A stretch of 64,000 nt of DNA from Gordius sp. MW1 (lineage: Eukaryota; Nematomorpha; Gordioida; Gordea; Gordiidae). The stretch spans positions 15,066,001 through 15,130,000 of the forward strand of contig OZ038526.1 in assembly GCA_964036665.1 (NCBI GenBank), written 5' to 3'. The notes below the pieces were generated by a model that was not told the DNA's origin, did not search any database, and worked only from the letters and a program-made list of their open reading frames with translations. Below are positions 10,333 to 18,899 of the stretch, one piece after another. Made by a program: the position numbers and the translations under genes. Every line of letters begins with the position of its first letter. The stretch's first letter is position 1.

Positions 10333-11295
10333 TCAGACTTCTTTAAAAAACCCCATTGCCTGTTTACCGAAGGAACCGGAGCACGAAGCAACGACAGGGA
10401 TAAAAATATTGGATGCCAAAAGAGCAGAGTACTTGGTAGTTTTACGCCCTTCTGCTGTAGCGATAGGGTCGTAATTAAAATCGGAAGGGGCAAATAGGTC
10501 AATACAAGTAAAATCCCATTTGAGGGATAGGCCATTTTGCCAAGGGACTAGAGAAGAGCCGTCAGGACGCATCCTACCCTCGAGAGAGGGATCTGACGGC
10601 TCAAGAATTGGGGGGATTTTTGCCTTTTTGAGGGCAGCTTGAATTAATAAATTCGCTTTAGTGTGCCTAACATATTTATATTTGTTTGCTAGGCAGTGTA
10701 GAGGGTGCCTAGCATATTCGTCTACAGTGGAAAGACAGTTTCGACAATTGAATTCTCTGCTGTAGCTGATCCCCAACCTTAAAGCTATGGAATATGATAG
10801 CTCAAAGTCTTCAAGCAGCATTCCCAAAAGTTTGCTGGGATAGGCTTCAAGCCACTCGTGACCGGAACCATCAAAAGCGAGGGACCTAAGGTTGTAATGC
10901 TGGCTATCGTCGCTGCTCGATAAAAGGTAATCAACGGAGCGCGATACGAGTCCAGAATCCCAATCCTTTTGTCTCGTACTTTGAGGTTGAACGGTCTCGG
11001 GTGTGACATTCAAATTCCAAAGCTCTAAGGCTTGAGTTAGCAGAGGGTCGGATTCATGTTTTGTGAGATTAAAAATTAAGTTTTGGACCGACTTAAAAGA
11101 GGAAATAAAAGCAGCAAGCGATATGCTGCCGGGAGAACGAATTCCCAATCCTCCAGATTTGGTTGGAAGGGATGCCTGAACCCAATTATTAGTGTTAAAT
11201 TTTAAATTTAAAATTTTTCTAATAAAGTTTTTAAAAAGCCTTCGTACGACTTTAAAACTTCTGGGTGTAAAAATGCACCAGATGAGCGAAAACAA
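10333..11295 (-). pseudogene. C-terminal fragment: Cys/His cluster and PD...D domain, copy 2
   Basis: Its 320 residues are identical to the copy 1 C-terminal fragment, including C184/C187/H197/C201, RPDG at 243-246 and D261. It ends in the same TGA after GFFKEV. Confidence 0.78.
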
Positions 11296-11303
11296 TGATT
11301 AAT

Positions 11304-11783
11304 CTATGAAATGTTAAAATAGTTTTTGATTATGTAAAAAGAATGATGTGCAGGCAAGCATTTTAAAAGTTCCGTTTTAGATTTTAAAATTTCGAGGTTT
11401 TTATGAAGAAAATTTAAAAGAGATTTTTCACCGCCAATAGGTGATCCCAAAAGGGATATGTTTTCTCTATCTAAAACTGAAAAAGTTTTAAAAAAGGGAA
11501 AGTCAATAGTGTTAGGGGCCTGATAGATTTCACATTTTTTCGTGTTTAATTTAAGATTTAGAGTGGGTTCAAAATTGTTGATAATTTCTATAGCTTTACT
11601 AATCGCCTCCGGGCGGCCACATAGGGTGGCGTCGTCGAGGTACCAAACATTTAAATCGAGGGTACACTGAGATGATATTGCCTCGACTAAATTATGAATG
11701 GCCAAACAAAACAAGGGAGGGCCTAATGGATCTCCTTGTTGGATGCCTTCGGACGAATCAATGACGTATTCGCCGAATATAGC
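11304..11783 (-). pseudogene. RT palm fragment with YLDD, copy 2
   Basis: Equivalent of 5412-5891 in copy 1. It contains IQQGDPLGPP and the catalytic YLDD at 11631-11642. Its 136 residues from LFCLAIHN onwards are identical to copy 1, and it is closed by the same TAG. Confidence 0.8.
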
Positions 11784-12075
11784 TTAATAAAATGTAATTT
11801 AAAAATTGTGGGAATTCAGCTAAAAAAGTGTTAATAAGGGTTTCTCTTCGAATACTGTTAAAAGCATTGGCGAAATCTAATTTAACAAAGCAGGACTCGG
11901 TAGAAATATTTTGAATTGTGATCCGGCCAGCATGGCTGGCTGCCTCACAGCCGCCTTTAATTCCGAAGCCGAGTTGATGAGGGCAGAGCTTAGCGGACAA
12001 GGAGGGTTTTATGAGTTTGCAGAGTATCTTAGATATAATACGGCGAAAAAGGCTTCCAATAGCAATGGGTCTAAC
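11758..12075 (-). pseudogene. RT fingers/palm motif A fragment, copy 2
   Basis: It continues in frame after the TAA with VRPIAIG and motif A (KLDFANAFN). Unlike copy 1, it stays open past FLAEFP for about 17 more codons (FPQFLNYI...) before a frameshift leads to TGA. The extra open stretch shows that the base missing from copy 1 was lost after the duplication. Confidence 0.8.
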
Positions 12076-13047
12076 TTAGTTATCCGGTTTTTTGATGGCG
12101 ATTAGTTTTGCACCGAATAAAATAGGGATGATTTCATGAGGAAATTTTCCATTAACTATGATATTACAAAAAGAAGTAATAGAATTTAAAAGGGGTTCAG
12201 TATTTAAATTATTAAAATTGAGTAAATCTTGTAAATATACTGGGCGCCATCCGTCAAGTCCAGCTGCGGAGTCCAAAGGAAAGGAGTTAAGGGCTTCACG
12301 GATGTCTGAAGACTCAAGCACTATTGATGATGGAGATGTGGGATATTTACTGGCTGAGGATGCTGGTGGGTGTTTTTGATTAAGCTCCCTATAAGAGTCA
12401 GGGCAACAAGGGGCTATTGAGTTGTTATCATAAAAAGCTCTAAGGGCACTTTTTGGGTTAAAATTATGGATTTTATTTAAGATGTGCTTGGCAGTTTGGT
12501 TAATTGAGAATTCCAGCGGAAAAGGTTTTGTTTTGCTTGTGCATGTAATAGGAACATCAGTATTAAAACACAGAAGGGATTCCTTGATGAGACTTGATAA
12601 ATTATGTTCATTAGGTTCCCTAACATAAAGGATATGATATGGAAATTTAAAAAGTTTGTCCCAATTAGTTAAGTTATAAGGGTTTTTGATAATAGAAGTG
12701 AATAAATTTAGCAGAGATTGTTGAATGGAAGGTCTGGCTCCTCTTGGGATTCTAGAGATAGTATTAGGAAATGAATTTGTTAAAAAAGAATTGCTCCAAG
12801 ATAAGTCAGGCGGTTGTTTAATTTGTGGGGAGCATTGTAAGGGTGGGGGGATGACAGGGCTAGGGATTGGCAATAGGGGAGCCTCTTCAAAGTTAGAAGC
12901 CAGGGGTGGAATTGGTAAGCAGGTTGGAGGTAATTTGCCAGAAGAAGGGCACCTTGAAGACACAGGGCCATAAATCCAAAAAAAATTGTGTTTATCAAGG
13001 CATATTCGTCGCTTACAAGTTGGGCATAGGGGTTTAGAGATTAACAT
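12076..13047 (-). pseudogene. N-terminal fragment, copy 2
   Basis: Its predicted 323 residues are the same as in copy 1: the ATG start, C8/C11/C16/H20, the proline-rich stretch, GLDGWRP and KLIAIKKPDN, closed by the same premature TAA. No copy-specific change is visible. Confidence 0.82.
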
Positions 13048-13911
13048 GTGGGATAAAAAAACTTGATTTATAAAAGGATAAGTTGAACAATTGATACTAA
13101 AGTTGGGATTATTTTAAATTTTAAAGCTGTATGATTTATGAGAATTTTGCAAGTTTAATAATACAAAAGAGTATCTGGGAAATGTATTATTAATTGTATG
13201 ATATTGAAAAAAAATGGCTCAAAGGATTCACCAAAGGTCATATTAAAACTTGTAGGGTATAAATTGCTTACCTTTTATGGAAAGCATCATAAAATGTTTG
13301 TGAACATCCTCTGATAGTAGTTAAGAGATATTAAAATATATTTCAAAGTAGAATTTGATAATAAATATATTGTGCAAATGTGAGGTATATCTGGAATAAC
13401 TAGCATTGGAAAATGCATCCTCATGATATATAATTGTTGCTGCTGGTGGTAATTGATTAAATCCTTTTCAAATAATATGAGTTTTTGAATGAATTAATTG
13501 CAGTTGAATGGGTTTATAATTTGATTAATTGTAAAACAATACAAAAGGCTGCAGTAGATAACAATTAAACTTTATTTCTATTGTATTTGTTAACCTGAAG
13601 TTCATGAGCACAAATTTGAAATTAGCAATACTTCAATACACAAGCATATAGGTGGAGATTTCATAGTTTCAGATATAGAAGGACGAATTGAAGCTTTTTA
13701 TCGTAATTTTAGTTAAGAAAATTTGTATAATTAATCAAGCACTACAAAGAAACACAGAGCAATTTATAGATGGTAAATACACCAGCTCTATTTTTTTCGC
13801 GAGATTATTTATTAGAAAAAGCTTAAATTAAGCCATGGAGAAAAGAATTAAAAATTTCTAATTAGAAAGAAATGGAATAATTTGAATAGTTGGAAATTAA
13901 TTTGATAATAT
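13048..13911 (-). other. 5' non-coding part of retrotransposon copy 2
   Basis: Duplicate of 7155-8018. The one difference noticed is a C-to-T change near 13859. No open frame of note. Confidence 0.6.
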
Positions 13912-15732
13912 CGTTTTATTGTTGCGATTAGTTTGTTGTATCGCAGCGTGAGTGCTTAATTTTTGAAAACTGCTCTATGCGATCATGATTTCAAAGTAAT
14001 AGTTTTTAGATTCTGATAAATTTTTACTTGGGATCATAGAAATTACGTCTGAAAACGACAACTTTCATCGGATGAATACGGTTCAAAGAAAAATATGTGA
14101 AAAACTTTGAGGTAAAAATATTTATTTTTTTCGATTCTATGTGAGAGCATGAAAAAATATATAAAAGTAAGCCAATTTGAGAATCCTATTATCCCAGATT
14201 GACTTCCGAAAAGAGGTTTTAAGCTGCGAGAACTATCATTTTGACAAAAGACAACGTTTTATTGTTGCGATTAGTTTGTTGTATCGCAACGTGAGTGCTT
14301 AATTTTTGAAAACTGCTCTATGCGATCATGATTTCAAAGTAATAGTTTTTAGATTCTGATAAATTTTTACTTGGGATCATAGAAACCACGTCTGAAAACG
14401 ACAACTTTCATCGGATGAATACGGTTCAAATAAAAATATGTGAAAAACTTTGAGGTAAAAATATTTATTTTTTTCGATTCTATGTGAAAGAGCATGAAAA
14501 AATATATAAAAGTAAGCCAATTTGAGAATCCTATTATCACCGATTGACTTCCGAAAAGAGGTTTTAAGCTGCGAGAACTATCATTTTGACAAAAGACAAC
14601 GTTTTATTGTTGCGATTAGTTTGTTGTATCGCAACGTGAGTGCTTAATTTTTGAAAACTGCTCTATGCGATCATGATTTCAAAGTAATAGTTTTTAGATT
14701 CTGATAAATTTTTACTTGGGGTTATAGAAACCACGTCTGAAAACGACAACTTTCATCGGATGAATACGGTTCAATGAAAAATATGTGAAAAATTTTGAGG
14801 TAAAAATATTTATTTTTTTCGATTCTATGTGAAAGAGCATGAAAAATATATAAAAGTAAGCCAATTTGAGAATCCTATTATCCTCGATTGACTTCCGAAA
14901 AGAGGTTTTAAGCTGCGAGAACTATCATTTTGACAAAAGACAACGTTTTATTGTTGCGATTAGTTTGTTGTATCGCAACGTGAGTGCTTAATTTTTGAAA
15001 ACTGCTCTATGCGATCATGATTTCAAAGTAATAGTTTTAAGATTCTGATAAATTTTTACTTGGGATCATAGAAACCACGTCTGAAAACGACAACTTTCAT
15101 CGGATGAATACGGTTCAATGAAAAATATGTGAAAAATTTTGAGGTAAAAATATTTATTTTTTTCGATTCTATGTGAAAGAGCATGAAAAAATATATAAAA
15201 GTAAGCCAATTTGAGAATCCTATTATCCTCGATTGACTTCCGAAAAGAGGTTTTAAGCTGCGAGAACTATCATTTTGACAAAAGACAACGTTTATTGTTG
15301 CGATTAGTTTGTTGTATCGCAACGTGAGTGCTTAATTTTTGAAAACTGCTCTATGCGATCATGATTTCAAAGTAATAGTTTTTAGATTCTGATAAATTTT
15401 TACTTGGTATCATAGAAACCACGTCTGAAAACGAAAACTTTCATCGGATGAATACGGTTCAAAGCAAAATATGTGAAAAATTTTGAGGTAAAAATATTTA
15501 TTTTTTTCGATTCTATGTGAAAGAGCATGAAAAAATATATAAAAGTAAGCCAATTTGAGAATCCTATTATCCTCGATTGACTTCCGAAAAGAGGTTTTAA
15601 GCTGCGAGAACTATCATTGACAAAAGACAACGTTTTATTGTTGCGATTAGTTTGTTGTATCGCAACGTAGTGCTTAATTTTTGAAAACTGCTCTATGCGA
15701 TCATGATTTCAAAGTAATAGTTTTTAGATTCT
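13912..15732. repeat. Satellite block after retrotransposon copy 2
   Basis: About 5.3 monomers matching 8019-9839 at an offset of 5,893 bp, with scattered single-base differences (for example near 8896/14789 and 8963/14856). It begins with the right-hand target-site duplication CGTTTTATT at 13912-13920. It stops within a monomer, at GATTCT, where the inverted-repeat element is inserted. Confidence 0.95.
15728..15732. repeat. Target-site duplication, left side of inverted-repeat element
   Basis: ATTCT here and at 17779-17783. Removing the element and one copy restores the usual monomer text TTTTTAGATTCTGATAAATT. Confidence 0.85.
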
Positions 15733-15735
15733 TGT

Positions 15736-15751
15736 CGTGTACCCATACACG
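15736..15751. repeat. Terminal small hairpin of the inverted-repeat element
   Basis: CGTGTA, loop CCCA, TACACG. It lies 3 bp from the element end and is mirrored at the right end. Confidence 0.75.
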
Positions 15752-15765
15752 AAGAATGAAATTAG

Positions 15766-15781
15766 CGTATCCAGAGATACG
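15766..15781. repeat. Second subterminal hairpin of the inverted-repeat element
   Basis: CGTATC, loop CAGA, GATACG. Same stem and loop sizes (6 bp and 4 nt) as the terminal hairpin 14 bp further out. Mirrored at the right end. Confidence 0.75.
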
Positions 15782-16244
15782 ATGATGAAGATGTCTTCCC
15801 ACACACCCCCCCCCCCTCATCTCATCTTATTCAAAAATTAAAGTTAAGAGTTCAACACGCGGTACAATCTTTTGATCTTACACGTTGTACACTCATAGCG
15901 TAGACCATTATTCTTTTACATTTAATTTCTAGTACGCGTATACCCCCCCCCCCGACGCGCTGATACGTATTTGTTATTTTTCTTACGCGTGAGTGATTTT
16001 CGATATACGCATCTTATCGTATGCGATTTTGACATTGCGATCTTTTAATTATTATATATTTTCTTGGTTGTGATTATATTAATGCCATGTAATAAAGACA
16101 GTTGAGAAATATTTCTGCGTACGCGCGTGAGCCTGTTCGCGGCCCGGCCATCCCCCAATAATTTATCGTTTTACGGCCCAATTTTCCTTTAAGTTCCCCC
16201 AATTAATTCCTAATAACTCTTCCCTTCTGGACCTTCTTATTTAA

Positions 16245-16272
16245 ATCGTATTCCTTTTCGCACGAATACGAT
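16245..16272. repeat. Hairpin at the inner edge of the left inverted repeat
   Basis: ATCGTATTC and GAATACGAT, 9 bp arms around a 10 nt loop. It ends 4 bp before the inverted repeat stops matching its partner. The mirror image lies at the inner edge of the right arm. Confidence 0.75.
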
Positions 16273-16410
16273 ATTTGGTGTCAGATATTCTACTCACGCC
16301 CGATGGAGGAAACCAGGAATTATTCTACAAAACGAAAAAGGAAATAATTTATACAGAAAAATTAATTTGGAATTCAAATTGCCGCCCCCCCCCCTTCTTC
16401 TGAATGGAAT

Positions 16411-16438
16411 GGATAAAATTATTCGGATAAAATTATTC
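16411..16438. repeat. Two tandem copies of a 14-bp motif
   Basis: GGATAAAATTATTC at 16411-16424 is repeated exactly at 16425-16438. Related copies occur at 16487-16500 (GAATAAAATTATTC) and 16544-16557 (GGATAAGATTATTC). Confidence 0.8.
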
Positions 16439-16445
16439 CAGGAAC

Positions 16446-16559
16446 ATCCCGTTTGCCATGAAGAATCGTCACAGTGCAGGGATATTGAATAAAATTATTC
16501 CAATCCCGTTTGCCATGAACAACCGTCACAGCGCAGGGATATCGGATAAGATTATTCTA
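16446..16559. repeat. 57-bp direct repeat, two copies
   Basis: Copies at 16446-16502 and 16503-16559, both running from ATCCCGTTTGCCATGAA through CAGGGATAT to the 14 bp motif, with a handful of differences. 57 is a multiple of three, so the repeat keeps frame. Confidence 0.8.
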
Positions 16560-16661
16560 CTAAAACAATCGAACCAATCCATGATTCGGAAATATTGGGA
16601 GACGGAGGAAGAAAACAATTCCTTCGAACAATTGGCTACCAAATTTAAACCGCAAACATAA
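16458..16661 (+). other. Short open frame (67 codons) in the inverted-repeat element, function unknown
   Basis: It starts at an ATG and contains the 57 bp repeat in frame, so the peptide begins with two related 19-residue units (NRHSAGI...KII in each), followed by a charged stretch KYWETEEENNSFEQLA. I recognise no family. No promoter, splice or codon evidence supports expression, and frames of this length are common by chance. It may equally be non-coding repeat sequence. Confidence 0.15.
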
Positions 16662-17230
16662 TTCAGTGGAAATTCCAATATGTCTGAGAACATATGGCGG
16701 AATTCTTCGAACGAATGAAGATCCCGAAACTGATTTTATTCAAAATATCAATTATGCAGAATCATCCCTAACTAATTCTCAAGGCCTAAATTCTTAATCC
16801 GCTAAAATATTATTGTAAGACAGAATTATACACTTGATTTATTTACATATATTTATTATATGAAAATTATATTGTTAACCAATATTAAAATTCCCCCCCC
16901 CCCCGCAGTTTCTTTGACTAGTATTTGACAGTCTGCTCGTGGGCAAGAAAGGATAATTTTCAAGATAGCAGTTTACAATCTATATTAATTATAAGTTGTG
17001 TCAAGGCTGTTGCTAGGTGAGTCACAGAGCTGGAAGAAAAATCCGTTAGTCATGACGTTGCCTTTTTATCTCTGATTTTTACATATATCAGTCGTCGTGT
17101 GAGCAAAGGCCAGAGTTGGTATTCGATGCCAGATGTTTGAAATTTATAATGTTAATAACGCCGCCTTGATAGTTGCACTGAGCTCTTAGAACTCTATCGA
17201 AAATACATTAAGTCTTCGACTTTTAAAAGG

Positions 17231-17778
17231 AAATATCGTATTCGTGCGAAAAGGAATACGATTTAAATAAGAAGGTCCAGAAGGGAAGAGTTATTAGGAA
17301 TTAATTGGGGGAACTTAAAGGAAAATTGGGCCGTAAAACGATAAATTATTGGGGGATGGCCGGGCCGCGAACAGGCTCACGCGCGTACGCAGAAATATTT
17401 CTCAACTGTCTTTATTACATGGCATTAATATAATCACAACCAAGAAAATATATAATAATTAAAAGATCGCAATGTCAAAATCGCATACGATAAGATGCGT
17501 ATATCGAAAATCACTCACGCGTAAGAAAAATAACAAATACGTATCAGCGCGTCGGGGGGGGGGGGTATACGCGTACTAGAAATTAAATGTAAAAGAATAA
17601 TGGTCTACGCTATGAGTGTACAACGTGTAAGATCAAAAGATTGTACCGCGTGTTGAACTCTTAACTTTAATTTTTGAATAAGATGAGATGAGGGGGGGGG
17701 GGGGGTGTGTGGGAAGACATCTTCATCATCGTATCTCTGGATACGCTAATTTCATTCTTCGTGTATGGGTACACGACA
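17231..17778 (-). repeat. Right terminal inverted repeat (548 bp)
   Basis: Reverse complement of 15733-16276. The C runs appear here as 12 G at 17554-17565 (11 in the left arm) and 14 G at 17692-17705 (11 in the left arm). These four extra bases account for the whole length difference between the arms. Confidence 0.9.
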
Positions 17779-17783
17779 ATTCT
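17779..17783. repeat. Target-site duplication, right side of inverted-repeat element
   Basis: ATTCT, followed by GATAAATTTTTACTTGG, the normal continuation of the satellite monomer interrupted at 15732. Confidence 0.85.
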
Positions 17784-18899
17784 GATAAATTTTTACTTGG
17801 GATCATAGAAACCACGTCTGAAAACGACAACTTTCATCGGATGAATACGGTTCAAAGAAAAATATGTGAAAAATTTTGAGGCAAAAATATTTATTTTTTT
17901 CGATTCTATGTGAAAGAGCATGAAAAAATATATAAAAGTAAGCCAATTTGAGAATCCTATTATCCTCGATTGACTTCCGAAAAGAGGTTTTAAGCTGCGA
18001 GAACTATCATTTTGACAAAAGACAACGTTTTATTGTTGCGATTAGTTTGTTGTATCGCAACGTGAGTGCTTAATTTTTGAAAACTGCTCTATGCGATCAT
18101 GATTTCAAAGTAATAGTTTTTAGATTCTGATAAATTTTTACTTGGGATCATAGAAACCACGTCTGAAAACGACAACTTTCATCGGATGAATACGGTTCAA
18201 AGAAAAATATGTGAAAAATTTTAAGGTAAAAATATTTATTTTTTTCGATTCTATGTAAAAGAGCATGAAAAATATATAAAAGTAAGCCAATTTGAGAATC
18301 CTATTATCCTCGATTGACTTCCGAAAAGAGGTTTTAAGCTGCGAGAACTATCATTTGACAAAAGACAACGTTTTATTGTTGCGATTAGTTTGTTGTATCG
18401 CAACGTGAGTGCTTAATTTTTGAAAACTGCTCTATGCGATCATGATTTCAAAGTAATAGTTTTAAGATTCTGATAAATTTTTACTTGGGATCATAGAAAC
18501 CACGTCTGAAAACGACAACTTTCATCGGATGAAAACGGTTCAAAGAAAAATATGTGAAAAATTTTGAGGTAAAAATATTTATTTTTTTCGATTCTATGTG
18601 AAAGAGCATGAAAAAATATATAAAAGTAAGCCAATTTGAGAATCCTATTATCCTCGATTGACTTCCGAAAAGAGGTTGTAAGCTGCGAGAACTATCATTT
18701 TGACAAAAGACAATTTATTGTTGCGATTAGTTTGTTGTATCGCAACGTGAGTGCTTAATTTTTGAAAACTGCTCTATGCGATCATGATTTCAAAGTAATA
18801 GTTTTTAGATTCTGATAAATTTTTACTTGGGATCATAGAAACCACGTCTGTTTCATCGGATGAATACGATTCAAAGCAAAATATGTGAATAATTTTGAG

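Larger units (their letters stand above)
10333..13047 (-). pseudogene. Broken reverse transcriptase/endonuclease polyprotein, copy 2
   Basis: Same layout as copy 1: N-terminal Cys cluster, RT fingers, motif A, QQGDPLG, YLDD, thumb, Cys/His cluster and PD...D domain. It is one base longer than copy 1 (2,715 versus 2,714 bp). Breaks: an in-frame TAA at 12076-12078; a frameshift between the motif A fragment (open to 11758) and the GDPLG/YLDD fragment; and a frameshift with a TAG near 11304. The lesion between motif A and YLDD is a single shift here, whereas copy 1 carries an additional compensating deletion that exposes two stops. Confidence 0.87.
10091..13911 (-). mobile_element. Non-LTR retrotransposon, copy 2 (3,821 bp, defective)
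   Basis: Duplicate of the element at 4198-8018, in the same orientation, with the same A-rich 3' end at the left and the same flanks. Its tail has 10 T residues where copy 1 has 11. It retains one base near 11810 that copy 1 has lost, so this copy is closer to the ancestral sequence at that place. The premature TAA and the later frameshifts are shared with copy 1, which dates those lesions before the duplication. Confidence 0.9.
4050..15732. repeat. 5,893-bp tandem duplication: retrotransposon plus six satellite monomers
   Basis: Matching landmarks in the two retrotransposon copies and in the satellite to their right are offset by 5,892-5,893 bp. Both elements share the same insertion point and target-site duplication, so they are copies of one insertion. 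By eye the elements differ at only three places: T-run length (11 versus 10), a 1 bp loss in copy 1 near 5920, and CCAATTAG versus CTAATTAG near 7966/13859. Identity to unit 1 continues past the inverted-repeat insertion to about 17950. The left limit is approximate. Confidence 0.9.
15733..16276 (+). repeat. Left terminal inverted repeat (544 bp)
   Basis: Pairs with 17231-17778. It contains two C runs, 11 C at 15806-15816 and 11 C at 15943-15953, and several internal palindromes. It is richer in CG dinucleotides (for example ACGCGTGAGT and GTACGCGCGTGAG) than the surrounding satellite, so it looks foreign to the array. Confidence 0.9.
16277..17230. other. Unique middle of the inverted-repeat element
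   Basis: 954 bp between the arms. It holds C runs at 16385-16394 and 16893-16904, four copies of a 14 bp motif (GGATAAAATTATTC and variants), a 57 bp direct repeat, and one 67-codon frame at 16458-16661. From 16660 to 17230 I see no gene. The second C run reads as a pyrimidine tract ending in GCAG, which resembles a splice acceptor, but no exon evidence exists. Confidence 0.6.
15733..17778. mobile_element. Non-autonomous DNA element with ~545-bp terminal inverted repeats
   Basis: A 2,046 bp insertion that starts TGTCGTGTACCC and ends with the reverse complement, GGGTACACGACA. The arms (544 and 548 bp) match essentially throughout; the length difference comes from two C/G runs. The flanks are a 5 bp duplication. 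The 954 bp middle has no transposase-like frame, so mobility would depend on enzymes supplied elsewhere. TG...CA ends with a 4-6 bp duplication are typical of retroviral-type integrases and of the integrase-derived Ginger transposons, but long inverted arms also occur in MuDR-like and foldback elements. I do not assign a superfamily. It is present only in the second 5.9 kb unit. Confidence 0.88.

Noticed and set aside
16893..16907. Splice acceptor (pyrimidine run followed by GCAG)
   Set aside because: It is a pure C run in an element with several such runs. No matching donor or coding exon is visible.
15733..17778. LTR retrotransposon, from TG...CA ends and a 5 bp target duplication
   Set aside because: The long terminal sequences are inverted, not direct, repeats, and there is no primer-binding site, gag or pol sequence between them.
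17688..17879. 63-codon frame starting in the G run
   Set aside because: It crosses the element boundary at 17778 into satellite and begins at a homopolymer of uncertain length, so it is a chance frame.
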